In this document: positions 34,709 through 42,378 of the stretch, in pieces | How the letters are laid out: each line of letters opens with the position of its first letter | Numbering within the stretch: the stretch's first letter is position 1 | Assembly (NCBI RefSeq): GCF_006636215.1 | Contig: NZ_VIFM01000007.1 | Span: 1-64,000, forward strand | Direction: 5' to 3' | From: Myxococcus llanfairpwllgwyngyllgogerychwyrndrobwllllantysiliogogogochensis | GTDB taxonomy: Bacteria > Myxococcota > Myxococcia > Myxococcales > Myxococcaceae | Length of the DNA stretch: 64,000 nucleotides | Notes under the pieces: generated by a model | Seen by the model: the letters and a program-made list of their open reading frames with translations, nothing else | Databases searched by the model: none | What the model was told of the DNA's origin: nothing | Position numbers and translations under genes: made by a program

Positions 34709-37661
34709 GCGCCGGAGGATAATGGGGACCGGGTTCGCGTGTCTCGGCTTCGCTCGGAGCCTGGCGGGGGCCCGGCGCGCGATGGGTCGCCAGCCACTGC
34801 TCGACTTCCTTGACCTGCCGGGCTCGGGGCTTGGGGAAGCGGTGGTTGTATTCCTGCGCGGCGGTGGCGAGCTGGCGGGCCCGCTCCAGTCCGTTGGACG
34901 TGCTCATGAGCGCACGCGCGAGGGAGAACCGGGCATCCGCGAGGAAGTCGTCGTTCTTCGTCGACGTCTGTTTCTCGTAGACCGTCACCGACCGCTCGAG
35001 GAAGGGAATCGCTTTCTTCGGGGCTCCGAGCCCCTGGTAGTCATCGCCGATGCCGAGCAGGTCGAGCGCCACCATGGAGTGTTGGGGGCCCAGGCTCTTC
35101 TCGTTGATGAGCAAGGCGCGCTGGTGATGCTTCAAGGCCTCCTCGAAGTGCCCCAGGGAGGCCAGCGCGGTCCCGAGCCTCGACAGGGAGGAGGCGACCT
35201 CGGGATGCTCGGGGCCCATCACCTTCTCGCGGATGCGAATCGCCCGCTGATAGTGCTGGATGCTCTCCTCCGTGCGCCCCAGCTCCAGCAGGAAGCCGCC
35301 GATGTTGTGAAGCACGCTGGCGGCGGGCTCGCTCTCCTCGCCATAGGCGCCCTGGTGGATGGCCAGGGACTCCCTGGCGTATTTCAGCGCGCTCTCGGAG
35401 TCGCCGACCCGGATGCTGAACACGGAGAGGTTGCCAAGGACGGTCGCCAGATAGGGATGGTTGGGGCCGTAGGTCTTCCGGTAGATGGCCTCCGCCTCGA
35501 GCAGGTAGCGCAGGCCCTCCGCGTGGCGATTGAACTCATGGAGGGCGTGGCTCATCGTGAGCAGCGCCGTCCCGAGCTCGGGTTCGTTCGCGGTGTAGAC
35601 CTTCCGGGCGAGCTCCACCGCCTTCTCGCTCGCGGCCAGCGCCTCCGCGGGGCGGCCTCGGGTGCGGTGCAGGCTGGCGAGGTTGCGGAAGTACATCGCC
35701 TCGATGCGTGCGTCTTCGCCCAGCCGCTTGAGGGCGGCTTCCGCATGGGCCGGGGCCACGCCATCGGGGTCCACTTCGGGCCCCACCAGGCTGATGAGCC
35801 GGATCATCCCCGCCCAGGACTCGGCGGCCTGGCGGTCATGACGGCTCGCGGTGGCGACCTGGATGGCGTGGTGCAGGGTCTTGATGGCGTCGCGGTAGGC
35901 GAGGTTCTTTCCCTGGGACTCGGCGACGAGGTCCAGGACCTCGGCCTCCAGGGGCCCGTAGCCAATCTCGTGCGCCTCGCGTGCCACCTCGGTCGCGAGC
36001 GCGAGGGCGGGGGCCAGCTGGCCCGCGGTGAGCTTCGCGCGGACCTGCGCGCGCTGGGCGCGCACCGCCTCCATGTGTTTCTGGCTCGACTCGTCGGTGG
36101 GCGGAGGCTCCGGTGCGGCGAGCGCGGAGAGGTTCGCGCAGACCGAGAGGTTCTCCAGGCCGTGCGCCATGCGCGGCGAGTTCTGGATGACCTGCGTGTC
36201 CGCGGTCGCGAGCGTGTCCACCACGGCGCCCAGGTCCTTGAGTCGCTGGTCCAGGCAGATGACGCGCCGTTCGAGCAGGCGTTCGGTCTGCTGGCCCTTC
36301 ACTCGTGTGGCGACGCAGGCCTCGTGACTCGCCGCCACCCAGTTGCGCGCGAAGCCGTCCAGGGTGCGCTCCACCTCGGTCCAGGCTCCGGCGGCGTAGG
36401 GGAGGGGGCTGCTCTTGAAGACGGTCTGGACGGTGGCCTTGCGGGAGGCGTCCCAGATGCCGATGAGGGACTGCTCACTGCCCGCGCAGGGGTCTCCGGA
36501 GGTGGAGCGGTGAAGGGCCGCGCCCCCGGCGAGGAGCAACAGGCCCGCGCTCGCGGCGAGCACCGCGCGCCGCCATTTTTCTCCCGGGGCATGGCCGAGC
36601 CTGCGCAGCAGCGCCTCCATGGAGTCGTGGCGCGCGTCGGGTGACGCGGAGAGTCCCTGGAGAATCACCTGATGCACCCAGGCGGGAACATCCGAGCCCT
36701 GCGGCGGGCGCGGCCCTGGCTCGGGAAGGGGGGCCTCAGGCGTGGCGTTCACCACCGCTGCGGGCTTGGCGAAAGGCCGCTTGCCGTAGAGCGCTTCATG
36801 GAGCGCGACGCAGAAGCTGTACTGGTCGCTGCGCGCATCGGAGGGCTCGCCGCGCTTCTGCTCGGGAGCCATGTACGCGGGAGTTCCCAGCACCATGTCC
36901 GAGCGGGTGTGCCACTCGGAGCGCAGGGGAACGGGAGACGAGGAGCCCGGGGGCGTGGGCGTGTCGTCGATGCCCTCGACGATGCGCGCCAGTCCGAAGT
37001 CGGTGATGCGCACGCGGCCGTCCTTGCCGACGAGCACGTTGTCTGGCTTGAAGTCGCGGTGGACCAGTCCCTGGGCATGCGCGGCGGCGAGACCGCGTCC
37101 CGCCTGGATGAAGAGGCTCAGTGTCTCGCGCCAGTCATTGCGTCCCTTGTGAGCGCGGATGTGCGAGCGCAGGGTGGTGCCGTCCACCAGCTCCATGGCG
37201 AGGAAGACGTGCTCCCCGAAGCGGCCCACGTCGTGGATGGTGATGACGTTGGGGTGGATGACGCGCGCGGTGGCCTGGGCTTCGCGCAGCAGTCGGGCCT
37301 GCGCGCGCTCCAGGTGGGCGGGGGTTGTCGAGTCGATGCGGATCAGCTTGAGCGCGACGCGACGGTCCAGCTCCGGGTCATATGCGGCGTGGACGACGCC
37401 CATGCCGCCCGCTCCGATGCGCTCGAGCACGACGTAGCGGCCCAGCAGCGCGCCGCGCTCGAGCCAGGAGAGCGGGGGGACCGACGAGGAAGGGGACGGA
37501 GTGGACGAGCCTGCTTCCCCGTCCTCCGTGCGGGCCGCCTCCCCTACGAGTGCTCGACAGGAGGCGCAGGAATCAAGATGCTGCTCCACCTGGTGCGCGG
37601 CTTCTGCGTCCAGTTCACCCTGTGCGAAGGCGAAGAGTCGTCGCGTCTCGAGGCATTCCAT
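34692..37661 (-). CDS. Ser/Thr kinase with N-terminal anti-sigma-type zinc finger and TPR array
   Basis: A 989-residue, three-part protein. Residues 1-40 contain HLDSCASC (HX3CX2C), the zinc finger of anti-sigma factors. A Hanks-type kinase follows (about 75-340) with GAGGMG (83-88), Lys105, HRD (201-203) and DFG (221-223), so it should be active. A single helix near 385 probably spans the membrane. The rest, about 600 residues, has many ~40-residue tetratricopeptide repeats, several of the A..Y..L..A..GE..A type. It is divergent from a sigma factor gene, so it may hold or release that sigma factor under control of its own phosphorylation. In-frame ATGs at 37694 and 37709 are possible starts; 37661 puts the zinc finger at the N-terminus. 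Confidence 0.85.
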   Translation of the reverse strand: MECLETRRLFAFAQGELDAEAAHQVEQHLDSCASCRALVGEAARTEDGEAGSSTPSPSSSVPPLSWLERGALLGRYVVLERIGAGGMGVVHAAYDPELDRRVALKLIRIDSTTPAHLERAQARLLREAQATARVIHPNVITIHDVGRFGEHVFLAMELVDGTTLRSHIRAHKGRNDWRETLSLFIQAGRGLAAAHAQGLVHRDFKPDNVLVGKDGRVRITDFGLARIVEGIDDTPTPPGSSSPVPLRSEWHTRSDMVLGTPAYMAPEQKRGEPSDARSDQYSFCVALHEALYGKRPFAKPAAVVNATPEAPLPEPGPRPPQGSDVPAWVHQVILQGLSASPDARHDSMEALLRRLGHAPGEKWRRAVLAASAGLLLLAGGAALHRSTSGDPCAGSEQSLIGIWDASRKATVQTVFKSSPLPYAAGAWTEVERTLDGFARNWVAASHEACVATRVKGQQTERLLERRVICLDQRLKDLGAVVDTLATADTQVIQNSPRMAHGLENLSVCANLSALAAPEPPPTDESSQKHMEAVRAQRAQVRAKLTAGQLAPALALATEVAREAHEIGYGPLEAEVLDLVAESQGKNLAYRDAIKTLHHAIQVATASRHDRQAAESWAGMIRLISLVGPEVDPDGVAPAHAEAALKRLGEDARIEAMYFRNLASLHRTRGRPAEALAASEKAVELARKVYTANEPELGTALLTMSHALHEFNRHAEGLRYLLEAEAIYRKTYGPNHPYLATVLGNLSVFSIRVGDSESALKYARESLAIHQGAYGEESEPAASVLHNIGGFLLELGRTEESIQHYQRAIRIREKVMGPEHPEVASSLSRLGTALASLGHFEEALKHHQRALLINEKSLGPQHSMVALDLLGIGDDYQGLGAPKKAIPFLERSVTVYEKQTSTKNDDFLADARFSLARALMSTSNGLERARQLATAAQEYNHRFPKPRARQVKEVEQWLATHRAPGPRQAPSEAETREPGPHYPPAHGQPL

Positions 37662-37692
37662 GACGCGAGGACGATAACCGACGTGGGCGGTC

Positions 37693-38394
37693 ATGACGAT
37701 GAATGGCACCGACCATGAAGTAGACGTGTCTTTCGCGCGAGCCTGCGCTCGCGGTGATGCGCAGGCCCTTGCGGAGTTCGAGGCCCGCTACGTCCCACAG
37801 CTCCGAAAAGCGTTGCTGCACCGAGGAATGGAAGTCTCGGTGGTGGACGAGGCGCTCCAGGTGCTGCGCGTGAAGCTTTTTCTTCCCAGCGGGGATCGCG
37901 CTCCGCGAATCGCGGATTACGAGGGAGAGGGCACTCTCTTGGCGTGGCTCCGTGTCGCGGCGCTGCGCACCGCGCTCAACCTGATGCGGGAGCGGCGGAT
38001 TTCGTTCGACCTGGACGACTCCAAGCTCGCGGAAACGAGCGAGCCGGAGGTGGACGCGGACCGGCGGTTCATCCAGGAGCACTATCGCGAGGACTTCGCG
38101 GCGGCGTTCCAGGAGGCGCTCAAGGCGCTGGAGCCGCGCTCACGGACGCTCCTGCGCCTGCATCTGGTGGAGGGGTTGGGGACGGCGCAGATTGCCCGCG
38201 CGTATCAGGTGGACCGGTCCACGGTGAAGCGGTGGCTGGCGCAGTCGCGGGAGCGGCTGCGTGATGATGTGCGCCAGCGCCTCGCCGCCCGACTGGGCGA
38301 GGACACCCAGGGGCTCAGCAGCCTGCTTCGCGTGCTCCAGAGCCAATTGGACCTGAGCATCCGCAGCGTCATGCGAGACGCGACGCCCACCTGA
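37693..38394 (+). CDS. RNA polymerase sigma factor, Sig-70_gmx type
   Basis: A 233-residue sigma factor with ECF-like size. Region 2 spans about residues 25-105 and region 4 about 140-195, with EGLGTAQIARAYQVDRSTVKRWL as the -35-binding helix-turn-helix. It resembles the myxobacterial sigma-70 family labelled Sig-70_gmx1. The gene is divergent from the zinc-finger kinase gene; depending on the start chosen there, the start codons are 31 bases apart or overlap. A second ATG six bases later (37699) is equally usable. The partner kinase is its probable regulator. Confidence 0.85.
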   Translation: MTMNGTDHEVDVSFARACARGDAQALAEFEARYVPQLRKALLHRGMEVSVVDEALQVLRVKLFLPSGDRAPRIADYEGEGTLLAWLRVAALRTALNLMRERRISFDLDDSKLAETSEPEVDADRRFIQEHYREDFAAAFQEALKALEPRSRTLLRLHLVEGLGTAQIARAYQVDRSTVKRWLAQSRERLRDDVRQRLAARLGEDTQGLSSLLRVLQSQLDLSIRSVMRDATPT

Positions 38395-38593
38395 ATCCCT
38401 TCAGGGGACTTGCTGGCGAAAGCGCTGGGAAACCAGGGGGTTGTGGCGCGGGTGGAGATTCTCTCGCGAGAAATGCGCCACCTGTTCGCGGGCCGTGTCT
38501 TCCAGGAGATGCACCCCGGAGCGTGCCTTGCTTCCTCACACCCCACGCGGTGCGGGTCCGGGGCGGGATGACCGTTGCGGTTGGGATTCGACG

Positions 38594-38633
38594 GGAGCGT
38601 GGAGCCGACCCGCGGGGGGCGGCTCCACGCTCC
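38594..38633. terminator. Bidirectional hairpin between convergent genes
   Basis: A perfect 14-bp stem (38594-38607 with 38620-38633) and a 12-base loop lie between the convergent sigma factor and dioxygenase genes. No T-run, but position and stability point to a shared stop signal. Confidence 0.6.
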
Positions 38634-38658
38634 ATGTTCGAACGCGGCGGACGGTTCG

Positions 38659-39480
38659 TCAGGGCGCGGGAGTCGCGCCGAGTGCCCGGCGAATCGCCCG
38701 CGTGACGGGAAACTCGTCACTGTCGCTGCTTTCGAGCGTCCTGGGCCCCGAGGGGAACAGCGGAGGCTGGGCCATGAAGCGTGGCCGGGTACCCCGGTGG
38801 GGCTGCGCCGCGTGCACGATGAAGGGGTGGCACAGGTAGACGGTTCCCGCGTCACCGGTGGCCAGCGCTTCAGGACAGCGGGTGGTGGTGTCGAGCCTGC
38901 TCGCGATCTCCATGAAGCTCAGTCCCGCGGCGCCTTCCGGGGCGAGGAGTCTCGCGATGTCCCGGTGGGAGCCGACGCGGATGCGAGTAGGGGCGTCGTG
39001 CTCTCCGACGTCGGAGAACAGGAACAGCATCAGCAGCGCGCGCCCCTGGGAGGCGACATTGGCGCGCCACTCGAAGAAGGAGCCCGTTCCGCCATCTGGA
39101 GGCGGGAAGCTGGTGTCGACGTGCCAACCGTCGTCGCCGGGGTTCTCGGCGCTGGGGAAGCGGACAGGAAAGCTGCCCAGGCTCATCCGGGGAGCCCATC
39201 GCCCCGGACCGACGAGTTGGTCGTACGCGGCCCTCAATCGTGGAGTGTTGGCTGCTTGTCGGAAGGGCTCCTGGATGTATTCACAGAGCCGGATGACGGG
39301 ACGTGTCCAGGTGGATGGGTCCTCCGGGGCGCAGCCCGTATCGCGCCAGAGGATGTCGCGCGCGGCGTCCGCGACCTGTCTGGGAAATGCGTCATCGAGC
39401 CGGACGAAGCCATCCTCGATGAACTGTTGGACCTGGGCATCGCTCAGAACAGACATGGGGGCAGGGTGGGGAGCGGTCAT
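38659..39480 (-). CDS. Phytanoyl-CoA dioxygenase (PhyH) family protein
   Basis: A 273-residue non-heme iron, 2-oxoglutarate-dependent oxygenase. WHVDTSF gives the first His and the Asp ligand, and HPFIVHAAQPHRG the distal His; an Arg nine residues or so later fits the 2-oxoglutarate site. The family hydroxylates lipids, small molecules or peptides; the substrate here is unknown. Two starts are possible (39480 and the ATG at 39456), neither with a clear ribosome site. It converges on the sigma factor gene. Confidence 0.82.
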   Translation of the reverse strand: MTAPHPAPMSVLSDAQVQQFIEDGFVRLDDAFPRQVADAARDILWRDTGCAPEDPSTWTRPVIRLCEYIQEPFRQAANTPRLRAAYDQLVGPGRWAPRMSLGSFPVRFPSAENPGDDGWHVDTSFPPPDGGTGSFFEWRANVASQGRALLMLFLFSDVGEHDAPTRIRVGSHRDIARLLAPEGAAGLSFMEIASRLDTTTRCPEALATGDAGTVYLCHPFIVHAAQPHRGTRPRFMAQPPLFPSGPRTLESSDSDEFPVTRAIRRALGATPAP

Positions 39481-39816
39481 GGGTAGCGTCGCGACGAGCA
39501 CGGTTCGTTGGCCCTGACAGCCTCCATCGTACTCTTCGCCGAGAAGACTCACAGCCTCCGATGCCGAAGCGCTGCTTCGGGGCCCCAAGGGGGCCGAAAG
39601 AAATGTGGCGGCATGTAATTGCCAGGTTTCCACGCACATACCGAGGGGTACAAACACTGACGTCGGAAATACTCCTCATGGCCCCTTGTCGATGAGACGG
39701 ACAAACCGTTCTTGGGGAAGCCCGGGCGGGACGCCAAGGTCGTCAATCTCGACAGTGGTTGGCCGCTCGTCTCCCACGGCTTCGAGGATCCGTACCTGGT
39801 CGCGACGGCAATGGAG
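39481..39816. other. Intergenic region, no gene seen
   Basis: About 335 bp between the dioxygenase start and the zinc-ribbon protein gene. Short open frames only, none with a domain or ribosome site. Nothing regulatory could be assigned. Confidence 0.4.
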
Positions 39817-40140
39817 TCACCGGCGCGCTGACATCAGCAAACTGCCGCAGTGTCGACACGCCACGGGGAACGGCGTGCCCACGAGGCTGCGTCTGCACGA
39901 GGGACACCGATAAAGCAGAAACGTGCATACCGCAGAGGAGGCGACGCAGGCCCAGAAGAAGAGGTCCACGTATGCCTCGGGGAAGACATTGAAGGGGCCG
40001 TACACCAGGAAGATGAGGCTCAACCATCCGACGTAATGGATCCACATCCACCGCATCTGCTTCTGGAACTTCGCGACGACGACCGGGTCCGCTTGCTTGG
40101 GAGTGGGGGGCGTGGAGGATGCACTGGGAGAAGAATCCAT
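39817..40140 (-). CDS. Small two-helix membrane protein with zinc ribbon
   Basis: A 107-residue protein. Two hydrophobic helices lie at about 36-55 and 58-78, and a CPSC...CRHC pair at the C-terminus forms a probable zinc ribbon in the cytoplasm. The N-terminal ~20 residues are Ser/Pro-rich. The ATG at 40140 is preferred over an upstream GTG because the charged N-terminus starts there, though no ribosome site is clear. No family recognised. Confidence 0.6.
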   Translation of the reverse strand: MDSSPSASSTPPTPKQADPVVVAKFQKQMRWMWIHYVGWLSLIFLVYGPFNVFPEAYVDLFFWACVASSAVCTFLLYRCPSCRRSLVGTPFPVACRHCGSLLMSARR

Positions 40141-40308
40141 TCGAACATTCTGCACGAGAAACGTGCAGTGCGCTGCACACCTTCTGACGAATGCACAGCC
40201 GGCGACGGCCCGGATGCACCCTCAGCCGATGTTCCTTCCAGGTAAGAGAGGCCTGTTTGGAGCCGTGCGAGTCTCCAAGCGCGTGACAGCCCTTTCATCC
40301 ATCTGTCT

Positions 40309-40743
40309 TTACTTCAGACAGGCGCCGAGGTCGGTGGAGATGCTCCAGTAGCTCGTCTCGCCAAACTGGGCGAAGTAGCCGCAGTTGCATCGGGCCCTCC
40401 CCACGGGTGTCCTGTAGAAGTAGTCGGAATAGTAGTAGGTCTCCCAGTTTCCAAAGCAGTAGTCCGGGGTCGGGCCGCTGGGGCCTGGCTCACCTGCGTC
40501 GGGTTCCCCGGCATCAGGCGAGCCCCCGTCCTCGTCGCCCGCGTCTGGGTCTCCCGCATCCTCCTCCCCTGCGTCGGGTTCTCCGGCGTCCTCAGCGGTT
40601 CCCGAGTCATCGAGAACCAGCGCTGGCTCGCTGTCGCCGAGAAGCGTCTCCTCGTGCTCGAACGAGAGTTCGTCAGGGGCGCAGCCCGTCAGCATGAGGG
40701 TGGCCATCCCCAGTGCGCCGCAAAGACTCCGTTCTGCTCGCAT
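40309..40743 (-). CDS. Lipoprotein with acidic DAGEPDAG-type repeats
   Basis: A 144-residue lipoprotein: the lipobox is LTGC near residue 21. Residues ~45-90 are low complexity, built from DAG, EPDAG and similar acidic units. The C-terminal ~50 residues are a small Tyr- and Cys-rich domain (YYYSDYFY, four cysteines). Such acidic linkers are common in myxobacterial surface lipoproteins and may act as a spacer or bind calcium. Function of the end domain is unknown. Confidence 0.72.
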   Translation of the reverse strand: MRAERSLCGALGMATLMLTGCAPDELSFEHEETLLGDSEPALVLDDSGTAEDAGEPDAGEEDAGDPDAGDEDGGSPDAGEPDAGEPGPSGPTPDYCFGNWETYYYSDYFYRTPVGRARCNCGYFAQFGETSYWSISTDLGACLK

Positions 40744-40882
40744 GTCTTCCTCCCGGGTTGAGAGGGAGCGTGACGGAGTCAGACGAGGCGAGGCAATCCC
40801 AGATATGTGGGGTGATTCGTCGCGATGCTGTCACGGCCCGACGTGCCTGGGGGCGCGATGTTCGCACCCCTCGGACCCTGAA

Positions 40883-41266
40883 TCAGAGCTGGTTGATCAT
40901 GATGAGGTTTCCGCAGGTGTCGTCGAAGATGGCCCCCATGACGGGCCCCATCTGCGTGGGCTTCTGCCGGAACTCCACGCCCAGGGCGCTCAGCCGCTCA
41001 TAGTCCTTCTGGATGTCCGAGGACATGAGCGCCGTGGCGGGAATGCCATCCGCGAAGAGGGCCTTCTGGTACGTCGTCGCCGCCGGGTGCCCAGTGGGCT
41101 CCAGGACGAGCTGGGTGCCATTGGGGTCCTCGGCGGAGACCACGGTGATCCACCGCGCACCTCCCGCGGGAACGTTCACCTTCTCCACGAAGCCCATCTT
41201 CTCCGTGTAGAACTTGAGCGCCTTTTCCTGGTTATCGACGAACAGACTGCAGAAGGGGATTCGCAT
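40883..41266 (-). CDS. VOC-family (glyoxalase/dioxygenase-fold) protein
   Basis: A 127-residue protein with the paired beta-alpha-beta-beta-beta units of the VOC fold. It starts IPFCSLFVDNQEKALKFY and ends with DDTCGNLIMI, both typical. The likely role is metal-dependent isomerisation, resistance or binding of a small molecule. GAGGG lies 5 bases before the ATG at 41266. A good promoter with two dyad operators stands 65-100 bases upstream. Confidence 0.82.
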   Translation of the reverse strand: MRIPFCSLFVDNQEKALKFYTEKMGFVEKVNVPAGGARWITVVSAEDPNGTQLVLEPTGHPAATTYQKALFADGIPATALMSSDIQKDYERLSALGVEFRQKPTQMGPVMGAIFDDTCGNLIMINQL

Positions 41267-41315
41267 CGTTCCCTCGGGAGGTGATGGAGTCGCCACGGGG
41301 CATCCGGACGACGTT

Positions 41316-41368
41316 CAACCACTTTGTTGAGCATAGCGGCGACGAAGTGACAGTCAACCACCTGGTTG
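41316..41368 (-). promoter_or_regulatory. VOC gene promoter flanked by two matching operators
   Basis: On the minus strand TTGACT (41357-41352), 15-16 bases and TATGCT (41336-41331) form a strong sigma-70-type promoter. A perfect dyad, CAACCA-CC-TGGTTG, covers 41355-41368 over the -35 box. A near copy with one mismatch, CAACCA-CT-TTGTTG, covers 41316-41329 just after the -10 box. The two centres are 39 bp apart. The arrangement fits a repressor that binds both sites. Confidence 0.65.
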
Positions 41369-41391
41369 TGAGTATGCGGGACGCGCTTCAC

Positions 41392-42276
41392 TCAGTCGCC
41401 CGTCTCCTTCGCGCGAGCGCGGACCTCGGAGGCGAACAGCTCGGCGGCGGGAGCACGGGGCGCGCCCTTGCGCCAGAGGAGGGCGGCCAGCTCGGAGCGT
41501 GGCGCGGGCGCCAGCCGCTTCACCACCAGTCGCTCCACGTCCGCGAGCCGGGGCTCGGGCAGCACCGTGACGGCCAGCCCCGCGCGGACGATGGCGAGCA
41601 CCGTGGCGACCGCGTTCGATTCGAGCGCGATGCGCGGGGACAGGCGCAGCGTGGCGAAGTACGCATCCACGCGAGAGCGCACGCGCAGCCCGGGGGAGAG
41701 CAGGGCGAAGGGCTCGCTCGCGAGCTGCCGGGCCCCGACCGACTCCGCTGACGCGAGCACATGCCCGCGCGACACGACGAGCGCGAGCCGGCTGTCGAAC
41801 ACGGCCTCCGTGTCCAGGTCCGGCGAGCGCGCCGGCGCATAGCCCAACCCCACGTCCAGCTTTCCATCCGCCAGTCGTCGCTCCAGCCGCCGCACGACCG
41901 CTTCCTCCGCGCTCAACACCAGCCCTGGATGGCGGCGCAACACGGCCGCGAGCGCGGGCACGACGAGGCCGCGCATGCTGGGTGGATAGCCCACGCGCAG
42001 CGAGCCCGTCGCCAGGCCCCGCAGCGCGCCCACCGCCATCCGACCCGCGTCCACATCCTCCAGTGCCCGCGAGGCATAGGTGCGAAACAGCTCCCCCGCC
42101 TGCGTCAGCCGCACCCCGGTCCTGGCCCGCTCGAAGAGGGGTGTACCAAGCTCCTCCTCGAGCTGGCGAATCTGCTGGGACAGCGTGGGCTGGGAGACGT
42201 GGACCCGCCGCGCGGCCCGGCCGAAGTGCAGCGTGTCGGCGACGGCGGTGAAGTAGCGCAGGTGCCTGAGCTCCAT
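41392..42276 (-). CDS. LysR-family transcriptional regulator
   Basis: A 294-residue regulator. The N-terminal helix-turn-helix reads LHFGRAARRVHVSQPTLSQ, as in CynR/CbbR-like members, and the rest is a two-lobed effector domain. Its gene diverges from an acetolactate-synthase-type gene by 102 bp, the usual position for a LysR regulator of the neighbour. A LysR box lies just upstream of its ATG. The effector could be an aldehyde, 2-oxo acid or hydroxy acid, but this is inference. Confidence 0.9.
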   Translation of the reverse strand: MELRHLRYFTAVADTLHFGRAARRVHVSQPTLSQQIRQLEEELGTPLFERARTGVRLTQAGELFRTYASRALEDVDAGRMAVGALRGLATGSLRVGYPPSMRGLVVPALAAVLRRHPGLVLSAEEAVVRRLERRLADGKLDVGLGYAPARSPDLDTEAVFDSRLALVVSRGHVLASAESVGARQLASEPFALLSPGLRVRSRVDAYFATLRLSPRIALESNAVATVLAIVRAGLAVTVLPEPRLADVERLVVKRLAPAPRSELAALLWRKGAPRAPAAELFASEVRARAKETGD

Positions 42277-42285
42277 GGCGCCATC

Positions 42286-42300
42286 ATAGATGGTGCCTAT
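42286..42300. promoter_or_regulatory. LysR-type binding site
   Basis: ATAG-N7-CTAT, the interrupted dyad (T-N11-A) recognised by many LysR regulators, lies in the lysR/ALS intergenic region, 9 bases upstream of the regulator's ATG. It is well placed for autorepression and for activation of the divergent operon. Confidence 0.7.
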
Positions 42301-42378
42301 CGACTCCATGCGAACAAACGAATGTACGAATCGAGCCCGGACCGTAGAACTTCCCTTGTCACGGAAGGAAGGACTGCG

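Noticed and set aside
36641-37718. Long plus-strand frames inside the zinc-finger kinase gene.
   Set aside because: They are Arg/Gly/Ala-rich shadow frames of a well-supported minus-strand kinase gene.
41761-42378. Upstream extension of the acetolactate-synthase-type reading frame.
   Set aside because: It lies antisense over the LysR gene; ATG 42379 has a good ribosome site and starts exactly at the conserved domain.
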